Both the position numbers and the translations under genes were made by a program. Below are positions 52,636-61,709 of a stretch of 64,000 bases of DNA, in pieces. Under the pieces are notes generated by a model that was given only the letters and a program-made list of their open reading frames with translations, was not told where the DNA came from and did no database searches. The stretch is taken from assembly GCA_947488295.1 (NCBI GenBank), contig CANKYU010000001.1, positions 1,042,183-1,106,182 on the forward strand. Reading direction: 5' to 3'. Numbering within the stretch: position 1 is the first letter of the stretch; each line of letters begins with the position of its first letter. Origin of the DNA: an uncultured Anderseniella sp. Its GTDB lineage: Bacteria; Pseudomonadota; Alphaproteobacteria; Rhizobiales; Aestuariivirgaceae.

Positions 52636-52908
52636 ATTACGGTGACACTTTACTAAATACATCAATTAGGCGTTGCTGTTTTTTGGCCTGGGCCCGCGTT
52701 TTTTTGGGGAGAGGGCGCGTCCGGTCGGGGCTTCCAGCTTTTCTATCCACGCTTGAGACCCCACAGGCCGACCTGTTGCTTCCGCCTGCCGGAATGACTG
52801 ATGCGCGTCCTTGTCTGCATCTCCGAGATCGATAAACCGATGAAACGGTCCATAGCGATCCAGCACCGGTTTTACCGAAACGAGCCCGCCGCGTTTGCCG
52901 CTAAGACG
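52636..52908 (-). pseudogene. RAYT element copy 4, C-terminal half
   Basis: Left end ATTACGGTGACACTTTACT (52636-52654) is followed by the transposase C-terminus on the minus strand: RLSGKRGGLVSVKPVLDRYG, FIDLGDADKDAHQSFRQAEA, RALSPKKRGPRPKNSNA. The N-terminal half is missing. A very degenerate right end may exist near 52927-52941 (AACCGTCATAG). Confidence 0.75.
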
Positions 52909-52959
52909 ATGGTATTTTGTAGGTTCGGTAAACCGTCATAGTGTTTCAAAGAGGTCCGA

Positions 52960-53358
52960 ATGGCCATGAAGTGGCAGCTGATGTTTGAAGCAATCCCAGA
53001 CAAAATCCCGGTTTCAGGAAAGCGTCATACGGATGTCTGGCCTGAGCATGGCGACAAGTGTGAAATGAACCTGTTCTACCGTTCCTTTGAGAAAGCAGGT
53101 GGTTGGGTTGGAGACTCGTTCCTCAGGATATGGTCGCCTGAAGAAGTTCGGGAATATGCTGCCAATCTAGTGGAGCAATATCCGGAAGCCTACAGTTTCT
53201 TTGCTACCGATGGCGGAGGAAACGTGTTTGGATTTTGTCAGGACGGACAAACGATCATTTACGTATCCGCACCGAACATTGGCGATGAAGACGATATAAA
53301 AGTTTTGGGGAACTGGAAAGAATTTCTCGAGCGCATTGCAAACTCGGATCATGTCTAA
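52960..53358 (+). CDS. SUKH/SMI1-like protein, candidate immunity protein
   Basis: A 132-residue protein. The C-terminal half FFATDGGGNVFGFCQDGQ followed by NIGDEDDIKVLGNWKEFLER follows the pattern of the SMI1/KNR4 (SUKH) superfamily, a common immunity fold. The N-terminal half (MKWQLMFEAIPDKIPVSGKR) is less typical. It is the last of the small-gene chain, just past RAYT copy 4. No toxin gene is adjacent, so it is an orphan. Confidence 0.65.
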   Translation: MAMKWQLMFEAIPDKIPVSGKRHTDVWPEHGDKCEMNLFYRSFEKAGGWVGDSFLRIWSPEEVREYAANLVEQYPEAYSFFATDGGGNVFGFCQDGQTIIYVSAPNIGDEDDIKVLGNWKEFLERIANSDHV

Positions 53359-53432
53359 GTTGCAGCAGGCATTGGTGACGGTTTTTCGGCTTTCCAGGTC
53401 AGGTTCTGTTGTTGATGATCTCCCGTGCCCGC

Positions 53433-53753
53433 TTACCGCGCCAACAGCGCACCCAATTGCTCAAGCAGCGGATCACGCGTGGACGGAACCGCCAGCGCCA
53501 CCAGCAGCACGGCATGCACCACCGCAATCAATATCAGGTATGATCCGAACGGCTGTTTGCGGGTCTTGTGGCGCAGCCGCTGTTGCGCGATGAGCGCGCC
53601 GGGGGTGCCGCCGGCAAGGGCCAGCGTCAGCAGGGTCGTTTCCGGGATGCGCCGGTTCCCCCGGATCGCGCGGACCTTGTCCCACGCAAACACGGCGAAG
53701 GTGACCAGGTTGATGCCGGCGAGGTAGAGTATCAGCAAAGACAGTCGATCCAT
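53433..53753 (-). CDS. DUF1294 small membrane protein
   Basis: A 106-residue protein with three transmembrane segments (LSLLILYLAGINLVTFAVFA; LTLALAGGTPGALIAQ; YLILIAVVHAVLLVALAV). The family motif around DKVRAIRGNRRIPETTLL and QQRLRHKTRKQPF is present. Biochemical function unknown. The return to high GC marks the end of the orphan array. Confidence 0.88.
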   Translation of the reverse strand: MDRLSLLILYLAGINLVTFAVFAWDKVRAIRGNRRIPETTLLTLALAGGTPGALIAQQRLRHKTRKQPFGSYLILIAVVHAVLLVALAVPSTRDPLLEQLGALLAR

Positions 53754-53836
53754 GAGGTGATCATGCAGGTTGCGTCATCGCGTCGGCAACAGATTGGTTC
53801 GCAATTGTGATGACGGGGTACAAACCCCAGCCAGCC

Positions 53837-56200
53837 TCACCTCCTGCACGCTTTCGCCACGTGGCCTGAAATGCGCTGCATGGTGATGCACATTTCCTGT
53901 ACGCGCTGCGCACCGCCGGGCAGCTTGGCCTGCAAAGCCAGGTTGGCGTCGACCACGCCGCCAATGTGGCGGCGCACCTGAACACGCTCGGCGCGCTGGG
54001 TCACCGAAAACTCGATCAGCGGGCGGTCCAGCGTGTTGATGTCGTCCGTCTGCCGGGCCAGGAAGTCCTTGCCGAATTCCATCTCCATGCGATCCACCAG
54101 CCCGACCAGGCTGCGGCCGAGCCGGTTCTGCGCCTTCAGCGGTTCGGCGGCAATGTCGGCAAAGCGCGCATTGATCACGCTGGTCGGCTGCCAGATCAGC
54201 GGCCCGTCGGCGCACACCACGTTGAAATAGCCCACCGCCAGCATGAAATAGCGGCAGCGTTCAAAACTCTGTTCCAGGGTGTTGAGCATGATGTCGATGC
54301 CCTGCCGGTTGATGGTGACATCGAACCAGCTCGAATAGATGCCGCCCGGTTTCAGCGCGGCCTTCACCAGCGCGTAGAACTCTGCCGTGTAAAGCTTGCT
54401 GGCGGAATAATAGGTCGGGCTGGTCACCGTGTTGACGATGGCGTCATAGGTGTCTTCCTTGCCGAGCATCAGGATGATGCCGTCCTGCAGCGTGATGGTG
54501 GCCGATGCCCGGTTCATGACGTCGCCATTGTCGCGGGTAAAATGTTTCGGCAGGTGCCACACTGCCGGGTTGATGTCGACAATCTCGGTCTCGTCATACA
54601 GCCGCGCCGTGGCCCCGCCGCTGATGCCCGACCCCAGCCCCAGCACCAAAGCGCGGGCATGGCCGTGCGAAAACATGGCCGGGGTGGCGCCGACAATGGT
54701 CTCAAACAGGGTGGTGGGCGATCCGGCGCTGAAGCTCAGGCTCTGATAGCCGTTGAGCAGCAGCGCGGTCTCGCCGTCTTTATAGTCCACCAGCGCGACG
54801 TTCTGGTTCAGCGCCTTGTAGACGGTTGCCGACTGGTAGCGCTGCCTGAGCTTGCGCACCTGGCCCGGGTCGGCCAGCGCCTTGTAGCCCAGTTGCAGGT
54901 CGGCTGCCGGCCAGTTGATCAGGCTGAGGCCGGCCAGCATCACCGCTGCCAGCGTGGCAGCACCTGCCTGACGCAGGCTCGCCTGGTGCAGGCCCGCCTG
55001 GTGCAGGCCGGTCCGGATGCCGGGCAGGAACGCCATGCTGGTGATGACCAGAACCGTACCGAGCCCGATGCCGATCCATTCAAGCCCGGCATTGGCATAG
55101 ATCACCGAAATCATCGCCAGCGCGCCGATGCCGTTGCCCAGGCTGGAAACGGCCAGCACCTGTCCGGCCAGGCCTCTGTGCACCGTCTCGTGTTCACCAA
55201 CGGCCACCGGCACCATCATGCCGAAGCAGATGAAGGCCGGCAGTGTGAACCCGGCAATGATCGCCGCCTTGGACGCGGTTGCCGCCAGCGGACCGGGATC
55301 AAAGCGCTGCACCGCGTCCCAGGTCTCGATGATGACCGACTGGGCCAGCACAAAGCCGATGGTGCTCAGGCCCGCCGCCACCAGCACCGGGGCGATGCGC
55401 GGTGACTTGCGCCAGGCAAAGGCTGCCCCTGCAAACAGGCCGAGCAGGGCGGTGGCCAGCACAATGGCGAAATTCTCCTGCAGCGGCCCGAACAGCTGGA
55501 ACGAGACCTGCAATACATAAAGCTGGAAAATGCCGCTGACCAGGCTGGCGATGAACACTGCAGCGGCAATGTCGGGCCTTGGCCACCGGCCGGTGGCAGG
55601 CTCCGGCACCGGCGGCGTCAGGCGGGTGAGCAACAGTCCGCCTGCGACGATTACGTTGATTGCCGCGATCATGTAGATGGTGAGGCGCAGGCCGAGTTCG
55701 CGGATCAGCAAAAACTCGATGGCGATGATGCTGGCCAGCGCGCCGAGATTGTAGATGGCGTACATCGCGGAAAACGAGCGGCCGGGTTCGCCCGCCTGTT
55801 TCAGCCGCTGCAGCCGGTCGGCAAACAGCGGCACGCAGGCACCGATCAGCAGTGCCGGCAACACGATGAAGCCGGCGATCTTGGCGACATTGATGATCGC
55901 CGGTGCGTCGGCCGCGCTGACGATGGCGAACTGGAAGTGATGCAGGATGGTCACCGCGATGACTGCATGCACGCCGATCAGCAGTTCGATGACCGGCAGC
56001 CAGCCGGCAAAGCGCCGGGACGCCCATGCGCCTGCCGCCATGCCCAGGAACAGGCAGGTCAGGATGGTCGCGGTCACTGAAAACGCGCTGCCGAAATAGT
56101 TGGAAAACAGCCGCGCATAGGCGATCTCGTATGCCAGCCCGCAACTGCCCGACAGGCCGCCAAGTAAAAGCGTGAAATGTTGTGTATTCATCCGTGGCAT
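53837..56200 (-). CDS. Membrane-fused spermidine-synthase-like protein
   Basis: A 787-residue protein with an N-terminal MFS-like part of roughly 12 transmembrane helices (ISGSCGLAYEIAYARLFSNY-type start, GLSGSCGLAYEIAYARLF). A C-terminal spermidine synthase-type Rossmann domain (~500-750) has ALVLGLGSGISGGATARLYD, EIVDINPAVW and NTVTSPTYYSASKLYTAEFY. The aminopropyltransferase active-site aspartate positions are not clearly kept, so the catalytic role is uncertain. Start at 56200 or the Met at 56191. Divergent from the DUF1624-like gene. Confidence 0.85.
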   Translation of the reverse strand: MPRMNTQHFTLLLGGLSGSCGLAYEIAYARLFSNYFGSAFSVTATILTCLFLGMAAGAWASRRFAGWLPVIELLIGVHAVIAVTILHHFQFAIVSAADAPAIINVAKIAGFIVLPALLIGACVPLFADRLQRLKQAGEPGRSFSAMYAIYNLGALASIIAIEFLLIRELGLRLTIYMIAAINVIVAGGLLLTRLTPPVPEPATGRWPRPDIAAAVFIASLVSGIFQLYVLQVSFQLFGPLQENFAIVLATALLGLFAGAAFAWRKSPRIAPVLVAAGLSTIGFVLAQSVIIETWDAVQRFDPGPLAATASKAAIIAGFTLPAFICFGMMVPVAVGEHETVHRGLAGQVLAVSSLGNGIGALAMISVIYANAGLEWIGIGLGTVLVITSMAFLPGIRTGLHQAGLHQASLRQAGAATLAAVMLAGLSLINWPAADLQLGYKALADPGQVRKLRQRYQSATVYKALNQNVALVDYKDGETALLLNGYQSLSFSAGSPTTLFETIVGATPAMFSHGHARALVLGLGSGISGGATARLYDETEIVDINPAVWHLPKHFTRDNGDVMNRASATITLQDGIILMLGKEDTYDAIVNTVTSPTYYSASKLYTAEFYALVKAALKPGGIYSSWFDVTINRQGIDIMLNTLEQSFERCRYFMLAVGYFNVVCADGPLIWQPTSVINARFADIAAEPLKAQNRLGRSLVGLVDRMEMEFGKDFLARQTDDINTLDRPLIEFSVTQRAERVQVRRHIGGVVDANLALQAKLPGGAQRVQEMCITMQRISGHVAKACRR

Positions 56201-56235
56201 GATTTATATAAAGCTGATTTCTCGGGGGGAGTGAA

Positions 56236-57393
56236 TTGGTTAATCGCAGTAACCCAAAAATAAATCCCAACCGGTTCGACGCGCTTGACCAGTTGCGCGG
56301 GCTGCTGGTGGCGCTGATGGCGCTCGACCATGCGGTGGCGCTGTGCATGGGGCGCAGCGCGTCTGAATTCTGGTACCGCTCGCAGTCGGTTTTCAGCGAG
56401 CTGGTGCCGTTCCTGTCACGCGCCACCGACCACCCGTCAGCGGCAGGCTTCTTTCTCGCCATGGGCATGAGCATGGCGCTGTTTGCCAGGGTCAGGACCG
56501 ATCGCGGCGCCACGCCCACCAGCCTCGTGGTGCACTTCCTGTACAGGGGCCTGACGCTGATCGCATTACAGTTCCTGGTGGTGAATTTCGCCTGGCTGAT
56601 CGGCGAGGGCAGGATCGGCTGGAGCGAACTGGGGCCCGCCGTGTTGAACGGCAGGCAGGGCATTGATCCTTATTTCGGCGTGCTCTATGCGCTCGGCTCC
56701 GCCATGATGGTGTGTGCCGTGCTGCTGCCGGCCGGTAACCGGGTGATCGCAATCGCCGCCGTGGTGGCGCTGGTGGCGCCTTATGTCTATCTGGGGTTCA
56801 TTGAAACGCCGGAGCAGGCCTGGGCGTGGGCCGGTCCGCTGGCGGTGCCGGGCAAGTGGGGCACGGGCTATGTGCTGTACACGACGTTCCCGTGGGCAGG
56901 CATCGGGCTGGCCGGTATCCTGATGGGCCGCTGGTTCCTGGCTGACAGGGCGCTATTCATACGCTGGCTCGGCGTGGCGGCGGTGGCCTGTCTGGCGGCG
57001 TTTGTGCTGTCCAGGCTGGTGCTGGCGGTATCTTCGGGCGACCGCTCGCTGATCGCGCTGCTGTACCTGAAGCGCTATCCGCCGGAGTTCTGGTTCATGG
57101 TACTGGTGGCAGGCCTGAACTTTGGCTTCCTGTATGTGTTCGACAGGGCAAAGCCAAACTGGCTGTTGTCCATCCTGACGGTGTTCGGGCGTAACTCGCT
57201 GACCTTCTATACGCTGCACCTGTTCATTTATGCCGCCTTCGCCACCCTGTTCTGGCGCCAGGCCTCGCTGCTCACGTCGCACTTCGTCTGGCTGGCCGGA
57301 CTGCTGATGCTGTACCCGATATGCCTGTACTGGCCCAAATTCTCCATCGCAAAGATGTTTGCAACCCGCCAACAGGCCAGCCGAAGCCCGTAA
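56236..57393 (+). CDS. DUF1624/heparan-acetyltransferase-like membrane protein
   Basis: A 385-residue membrane protein with about ten helices. The N-terminal motif RFDALDQLRGLLVALMALDH (DxxRG and LDH) is typical of DUF1624 and acyltransferase-related membrane families, as is FGRNSLTFYTLHLFIYAAFA near the C-terminus. It starts with TTG at 56236 after GGGGGGAG. The substrate is unknown. It might acylate a surface glycan. Confidence 0.82.
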   Translation: MVNRSNPKINPNRFDALDQLRGLLVALMALDHAVALCMGRSASEFWYRSQSVFSELVPFLSRATDHPSAAGFFLAMGMSMALFARVRTDRGATPTSLVVHFLYRGLTLIALQFLVVNFAWLIGEGRIGWSELGPAVLNGRQGIDPYFGVLYALGSAMMVCAVLLPAGNRVIAIAAVVALVAPYVYLGFIETPEQAWAWAGPLAVPGKWGTGYVLYTTFPWAGIGLAGILMGRWFLADRALFIRWLGVAAVACLAAFVLSRLVLAVSSGDRSLIALLYLKRYPPEFWFMVLVAGLNFGFLYVFDRAKPNWLLSILTVFGRNSLTFYTLHLFIYAAFATLFWRQASLLTSHFVWLAGLLMLYPICLYWPKFSIAKMFATRQQASRSP

Positions 57394-57552
57394 AACCGGT
57401 CTAGATCGACACCTGGGCAAGCCCTTGTTTGTACTGGCCCCTAATCTCCTGGCGTTGGTCGTATCGCCGGTGAGCAATTCGGCATATTGGTCTGACTGCG
57501 CCGGACGGCCGCGCGCCCGGATCACCTCACACAAGGACCAGATTGCTTTCCC

Positions 57553-58791
57553 ATGGATCACACAGCCCAGACTTTCGTCAGCCATCTTGAATGCTCGCTC
57601 ACCGGCAAGACCTACAAGGCCGGTGAAGTCCACGGCCTGTCCGAGGCGGGCCGGCCGCTTCTGGTGCGCTATGACCTGAAGGCCATGGCGGACGCCGTCG
57701 CCAGGACCGACATTGAAAGCTCAAACGTGGCCGGTTTCTGGCGCTATGCCGCGATGCTGCCGGTCACGAAACCTGAAAACAGGATTTCGCTGGGCGAGGT
57801 TGTCACGCCGCTGATTGGACTGGAGCAGTCTGCCGGCTGGCTCGGCGCCAGGCCGGGCAAGGTTATCGTCAAGGACGAAGGCCGCCTGCCGACCGGGTCG
57901 TTCAAGGCGCGCGGCCTGTGCCTGGCGGTGTCCATGGCGAAGGAACTGGGTGTCGAACACCTGGCGATTCCGACCAACGGCAATGCCGGTGCCGCAATGG
58001 CTGCCTATGCACGCCGCGCCGGACAGCGCGCGACGGTGTTCTGTCCCGCCGATACGCCGGACATCAACATTCGCGAGATCCGGCAGCAGGGTGCGGAGAC
58101 CTACATGGTCAACGGGCTGATCAACGACTGCGGCAGGATTGTCGGCGAAGGCAAGGGCCCGGTTGGCTGGTACGATGTCTCAACGCTGAAGGAGCCCTAC
58201 CGGATCGAGGGCAAGAAGACCATGGGCCTGGAACTGGCAGAACAGTTCGGCTGGAAACTGCCTGACGTGATCTTCTATCCGACCGGCGGCGGCACCGGCC
58301 TGATCGGTATGTGGAAGGCGTTTCACGAGCTGAAGGAGCTGGGCTGGATCGACGGGCCGCTGCCGCGCATGGTGGCGGTTCAGGCCGAAGGCTGCGCGCC
58401 GATCGTGCGGGCCTGGGAGAACGGCGATGAGCACGCACCGTTGTGGCAGGACGCCCACACGGTGGCTGCCGGCATCCGGGTGCCGGTCGCGGTGGGAGAC
58501 TTCTTGATCATTCGCGGTGTCAACCAATCTGGTGGTTTTGCCATGGCCCTGCCGGACGACGAGATCATGGCGACCCGCGACGCCATAGCCGAACAGGAGG
58601 GCCTGTTGCTGTGTCCGGAAGGGGCGGCCACGGCGGCGGCCTACAAGCGGGCGCTGTCAGAGGGCAGGATTTCCGAGGACGACACCGCGGTGCTGTTCAA
58701 CTGCGCCACCGGCCTCAAATACCCGATGGCGGCTGTCGACAGCCACCTCGATAAGAACCAGCCGGTGGAGTACGGCAGGTTCGTTCAGTAG
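57553..58791 (+). CDS. thrC: Threonine synthase (PLP-dependent)
   Basis: A 412-residue fold-type II PLP enzyme converting O-phosphohomoserine to threonine. The N-terminal SHLECSLTGKTY and VHGLSEAGRPLLVRYDL are typical of the short bacterial/archaeal ThrC type. Lysine binding PLP is in PTGSFKARGL, the phosphate loop is GNAGAAM and the cofactor loop is PTGGGTGLIGM. Some members with this architecture are diaminopropionate or cysteate synthase-like, so substrate identity is likely but not certain. Confidence 0.85.
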   Translation: MDHTAQTFVSHLECSLTGKTYKAGEVHGLSEAGRPLLVRYDLKAMADAVARTDIESSNVAGFWRYAAMLPVTKPENRISLGEVVTPLIGLEQSAGWLGARPGKVIVKDEGRLPTGSFKARGLCLAVSMAKELGVEHLAIPTNGNAGAAMAAYARRAGQRATVFCPADTPDINIREIRQQGAETYMVNGLINDCGRIVGEGKGPVGWYDVSTLKEPYRIEGKKTMGLELAEQFGWKLPDVIFYPTGGGTGLIGMWKAFHELKELGWIDGPLPRMVAVQAEGCAPIVRAWENGDEHAPLWQDAHTVAAGIRVPVAVGDFLIIRGVNQSGGFAMALPDDEIMATRDAIAEQEGLLLCPEGAATAAAYKRALSEGRISEDDTAVLFNCATGLKYPMAAVDSHLDKNQPVEYGRFVQ

Positions 58792-58928
58792 ATGGCAATG
58801 AGTTCATGTTGTGCCAGTGCGATAGGGCATATCGCGCAATTGGCGATGCGCCGACGCCTTGCGCGCTTATAAGCAATCAGTTTTCAAGTTGAGCGAACTG
58901 TTCTTAAAAAATCATTTTGATTCAGATA

Positions 58929-58963
58929 GTTGAGTGTGATCTCTTGAACGTTGAGTCAATCGG
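58929..58963 (-). repeat. Dispersed 35-bp repeat, copy 1
   Basis: GTTGAGTGTGATCTCTTGAA and following bases to 58963, starting 60 bp downstream of the stop of the minus-strand extensin-like gene. It matches copies at 60659 and 61658. The AT-rich flank (TTAAAAAATCATTTTGA) also resembles the flank of copy 2. Confidence 0.65.
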
Positions 58964-59022
58964 CTGGCCGCCATTTCCCGCTCACCTGCCTTGGTTGGCC
59001 CGGTTTTCCGGTGGCGGCGATT

Positions 59023-59853
59023 TCACTGGCACAACCGGTAGCCTCCGCGCCGGATCGCGAGATCAAGATGCAGGTGGTTGGCGTGTGCGGCATTGGTTGT
59101 CGGGCCGAGGACCGTGGTAAAATAGGCGCAGGACCCGCCGCGCACGGCTGCCTGGAAGGCGCGTTCCGGTTCGACGCTGCCGGGGCGCGGGGCAATCATC
59201 ACCTTGCGCCCGTCCTGCAGAGCAAACCCCATGACATCGACACCGTTTGCAAAGCCGTGTTCGCTGACCTTGCCGGTTGCCGCGTTGTTGCGCCGGCGGC
59301 ACTGATAGGATGTCGAGATGAGTATTTTCGACAGGTCGCTTTGAAGATGGAGTTTGGCCGTGGGTTCGACGACCTGCTTCGACCATCGGGCAAGGGCCAG
59401 GGCCACCTCACAGCGCACCTGGGGGTCGCCGGCCACTGCAACCTGCTTGCCGACTGTCTGCAGTTCCAACGGGCGCTGCCAGCCGCATATGCCATCGCCC
59501 TGCAGCGGTTTGCCGACGGAAAATTTCGCACCCAGTGATCGCAGCGCCGTTTCGCATTTTTTGGCGGCGGCCAGATCGAAGGTCGGCACGGTCTGTTTGG
59601 GCGGCGGCGGCGCAGCCGGTTCCTGCCTGGTGCTGGCGTCGGCATCCGGCTTGTCTTTCGTCGTCTTGTCGAGCTGCGGCTTGGGGCGTGGCTTCGGAAC
59701 GTCAGAGGCAGCATTTGCCGATGTTGCCGACACCGCAAGCAGCAGTGTGGCGGTCAGCGTGAATGCCAATGAGTTGATGATCAGGCCGGACAAGCGGGAG
59801 GGCTCCAAAAACAGCGATGCAGAAGTTGTTACTCCTGCATCGCGCACATCCAA
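59023..59853 (-). CDS. Extensin-like C-terminal domain exported protein
   Basis: A 276-residue exported protein. The signal is at ~25-48 (NSLAFTLTATLLLAVSATSA), followed by a proline/lysine-rich linker (PKPRPKPQLDKTTKDKP, EPAAPPPPKQ) and an Extensin_2 domain: CGWQRPLELQTVGKQV, YQCRRRNNAATGKVSEHGFA and HANHLHLDLAIR. The domain's His/Asp pattern resembles cell-wall peptidases of the VanY/DacC fold (SEHGFANGVD, HLHLD). Probably a peptidoglycan-related protein. Confidence 0.87.
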   Translation of the reverse strand: MDVRDAGVTTSASLFLEPSRLSGLIINSLAFTLTATLLLAVSATSANAASDVPKPRPKPQLDKTTKDKPDADASTRQEPAAPPPPKQTVPTFDLAAAKKCETALRSLGAKFSVGKPLQGDGICGWQRPLELQTVGKQVAVAGDPQVRCEVALALARWSKQVVEPTAKLHLQSDLSKILISTSYQCRRRNNAATGKVSEHGFANGVDVMGFALQDGRKVMIAPRPGSVEPERAFQAAVRGGSCAYFTTVLGPTTNAAHANHLHLDLAIRRGGYRLCQ

Positions 59854-59888
59854 TTCGACAGCAAGGTGTTGCTGTCTGTCAACTGCAG

Positions 59889-60326
59889 TCAGTCTGCCAG
59901 GCGAATGGTCAGTCCGCCAAGATCCAGTGACGCTTCGAGGCCAACCTGTGAGCCGCGCATGGCAAGTTCAACGCCGCGCTCATTGGTGGCCAGGATGTTG
60001 GTGCCGCCTTCACCGGCTGCTGCAGATGCACCCAATCTGGCATAGGTGCCCTCGATATCCGTGACATAACGGAGGTTGCGCGCCCTGCCGTTAAGCGACA
60101 TTTTCGACGCTCCGATTATCAGGCCGGCATTGATGCCGCCAATGTCCAGCCGATAGCGCCGGTTTCCGCACCGCAGCGTGCCGGTACCGCCGGCCGCGCC
60201 GATGACAAAGCCGCCCTTGGTAATGTCCATGCTTATGCGGCAGGTCATTCCTGCCTGTGCCGACGTGGTGGTCGCCGCCATGGCGCCCAGGACGAGACCG
60301 GCCAGGCTCAGTTTGATTTTGTTCAT
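59889..60326 (-). CDS. Exported glycine-rich beta protein of unknown function
   Basis: A 145-residue protein with a signal peptide (MNKIKLSLAGLVLGAMAATT...AQA). The mature chain, rich in Gly and Ala, shows GFVIGAAGGTGTLRCGNRRY, LDIGGINAGLIIGASKMSLN and a C-terminal ASLDLGGLTIRLAD. It resembles small exported DUF1134/SYLF-like proteins in texture only, so no family is claimed. One cysteine pair is present (MTCRIS, LRCGNR). Confidence 0.75.
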   Translation of the reverse strand: MNKIKLSLAGLVLGAMAATTTSAQAGMTCRISMDITKGGFVIGAAGGTGTLRCGNRRYRLDIGGINAGLIIGASKMSLNGRARNLRYVTDIEGTYARLGASAAAGEGGTNILATNERGVELAMRGSQVGLEASLDLGGLTIRLAD

Positions 60327-60712
60327 GTCAATTGCTCCTTGCGACGCTCAGCGTCTGAATGGCTTGATATCGAAAACGCCCTGGCTCGGAAGTTCCACAA
60401 AAGTCGTCACTGCACAGTCAGGGCAGGCTGTCGATTGTTGTTCGGCAACTCATGGAAACCTGCAACATGAGTATGGCTGGAGTGGGGTGAGATGTTTCAC
60501 CGCAACGGTTCCGTGGCCCAGCGCCCCGACTGCCGCCAAAGGTGCCTGGATGGCCGTACTCGGATTGCGATCCGGCTTGTGAAAGCGGTTCCAGGCCTTC
60601 GCAAACGCGGTTTCATGATTTGAGTCGGCACGATTTTAAAACCTATTTGAAACAATGTGTTGAGTATGATTGCTCGAACGTTGAATCAAGCCTTTTATCG
60701 CGGAAGTCTTGA
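60327..60712. other. Intergenic region, mostly empty
   Basis: A 386-bp stretch with no credible gene. It holds the second copy of the dispersed repeat at 60659-60693 and a preceding AT-rich tract, presumably promoter DNA of the exported protein gene and the 3' end of the NYN gene. Confidence 0.5.
60659..60693 (-). repeat. Dispersed 35-bp repeat, copy 2
   Basis: GTTGAGTATGATTGCTCGAA and following bases, starting 20 bp downstream of the NYN-gene stop. Closest to copy 1, including the core GAACGTTGA(G/A)TCAA. Confidence 0.65.
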
Positions 60713-61489
60713 TCAGCTCCCTCCGGCGGGTGGCCGTTGTTTGCCGTTCGGACTGCGGGGGGCCTTGACTGCCGGTTTGATGCGAATGCGCATGGCCCCG
60801 CCTTTCGGGCGATCAAGCTCGAAGGTAATTATCTTGCGGATGAGATCACTCAGTTTGCGGGATCCGAACGTTCTGGGATCGAAGTCAGGATAAAGTTTGA
60901 GAAGCTGCTTTCCAACTTCCCCAAGCAGGACCCAATCGTCCTCGTTCTCAATCTGGTCAATGGCTTTCTTGATAAGTGGTGTGGCTGCTTTCGGCGACTT
61001 GAGTGGACCGTCCGCCGGTTCCTGACCGTCGCCGTTGACAGTTCTCCCGGGCAGCAGGTTTTCCGTGTAGATGAACCTGCCGCACGCCTGGCGAAAACTC
61101 TCCGGCGTTTTCTGCTCACCAAAGCCATATACGTCAACGCCCTGTTCCCTGATCCGGGACGCAAGGCGGGTGAAATCGCTGTCGGAAGACACCAGGCAGA
61201 AGCCGGCAAACCGGTCGCTGTACAACAAGTCCATGGCATCTATGACCAGCGTGATGTCAGACGCATTTTTGCCGGTTGTATACGCATACTGCTGTTGAGG
61301 AATGATGGCGTGCTTTGTCAGTTGATTTTCCCAGCCTTTCAGGCGGCCGCTTGCGAAGTCGCCGTAAATCCGCCTGGCACTGGCCTGTCCTAGTGTTGCA
61401 ATTTCCTCAAACAACCTGTCGGCAATTTGTGGTGACGCATTGTCGGCATCTATGAGGACGGCAAGTCGGGGGGAGTGTGGTTCAGCCAA
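60713..61489 (-). CDS. NYN-domain (PIN-like) protein with C-terminal LOTUS/OST-HTH domain
   Basis: A 258-residue protein. The NYN domain (~8-150) has the acidic residues of a PIN-like nuclease: VLIDADNASP, GKNASDITLVIDAMDLL and LVSSDSDFTRLASRIREQG. A C-terminal OST-HTH/LOTUS domain (~170-240, IDQIENEDDWVLLGEVGKQL and FDPRTFGSRKLSDLIRKI) probably binds RNA. Similar proteins (LabA/DUF88) are widespread and presumed RNases. Confidence 0.9.
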   Translation of the reverse strand: MAEPHSPRLAVLIDADNASPQIADRLFEEIATLGQASARRIYGDFASGRLKGWENQLTKHAIIPQQQYAYTTGKNASDITLVIDAMDLLYSDRFAGFCLVSSDSDFTRLASRIREQGVDVYGFGEQKTPESFRQACGRFIYTENLLPGRTVNGDGQEPADGPLKSPKAATPLIKKAIDQIENEDDWVLLGEVGKQLLKLYPDFDPRTFGSRKLSDLIRKIITFELDRPKGGAMRIRIKPAVKAPRSPNGKQRPPAGGS

Positions 61490-61657
61490 CGTTTCACCTC
61501 AGGGTCAGATTTCAATTCAGCGTATACTGAGGGAAGCAGGCGCCTTGTACAATCAAAAGTGTCGGCTTGAATGGATGTATCTGTAACTGCCTGGCCCGCA
61601 TGAGCGCCTGTTCCGGTGCAGGTGCATCTGTTTGTCAAACTTTAGTCAGTTCAATGC

Positions 61658-61692
61658 GTTGAATGTGACCGCTCAAACGGTGAGTCAAGCCG
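61658..61692 (-). repeat. Dispersed 35-bp repeat, copy 3
   Basis: GTTGAATGTGACCGCTCAAA and following bases, starting 18 bp downstream of the M81 gene stop; the most diverged copy, keeping GTTGA(A/G)TGTGA and TGAGTCAA. Confidence 0.6.
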
Positions 61693-61709
61693 TTGCCTGA
61701 TAACGTTGG

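Noticed and set aside
53966..55405. Long plus-strand open frame (479 codons)
   Set aside because: It lies antisense within the membrane-fused spermidine-synthase-like gene, has low-complexity His/Gln/Arg-rich translation and no domain; an effect of high GC.
55299..56663. Minus-strand open frame of 454 codons
   Set aside because: Overlaps the spermidine-synthase-like gene in another frame and the DUF1624 gene on the other strand; the translation is Arg/Ala-rich without motifs.
58792..58928. Possible terminator after thrC (GGCG...CGCC near 58842-58858)
   Set aside because: The stem is short and not followed by a T-run; evidence too weak to call.
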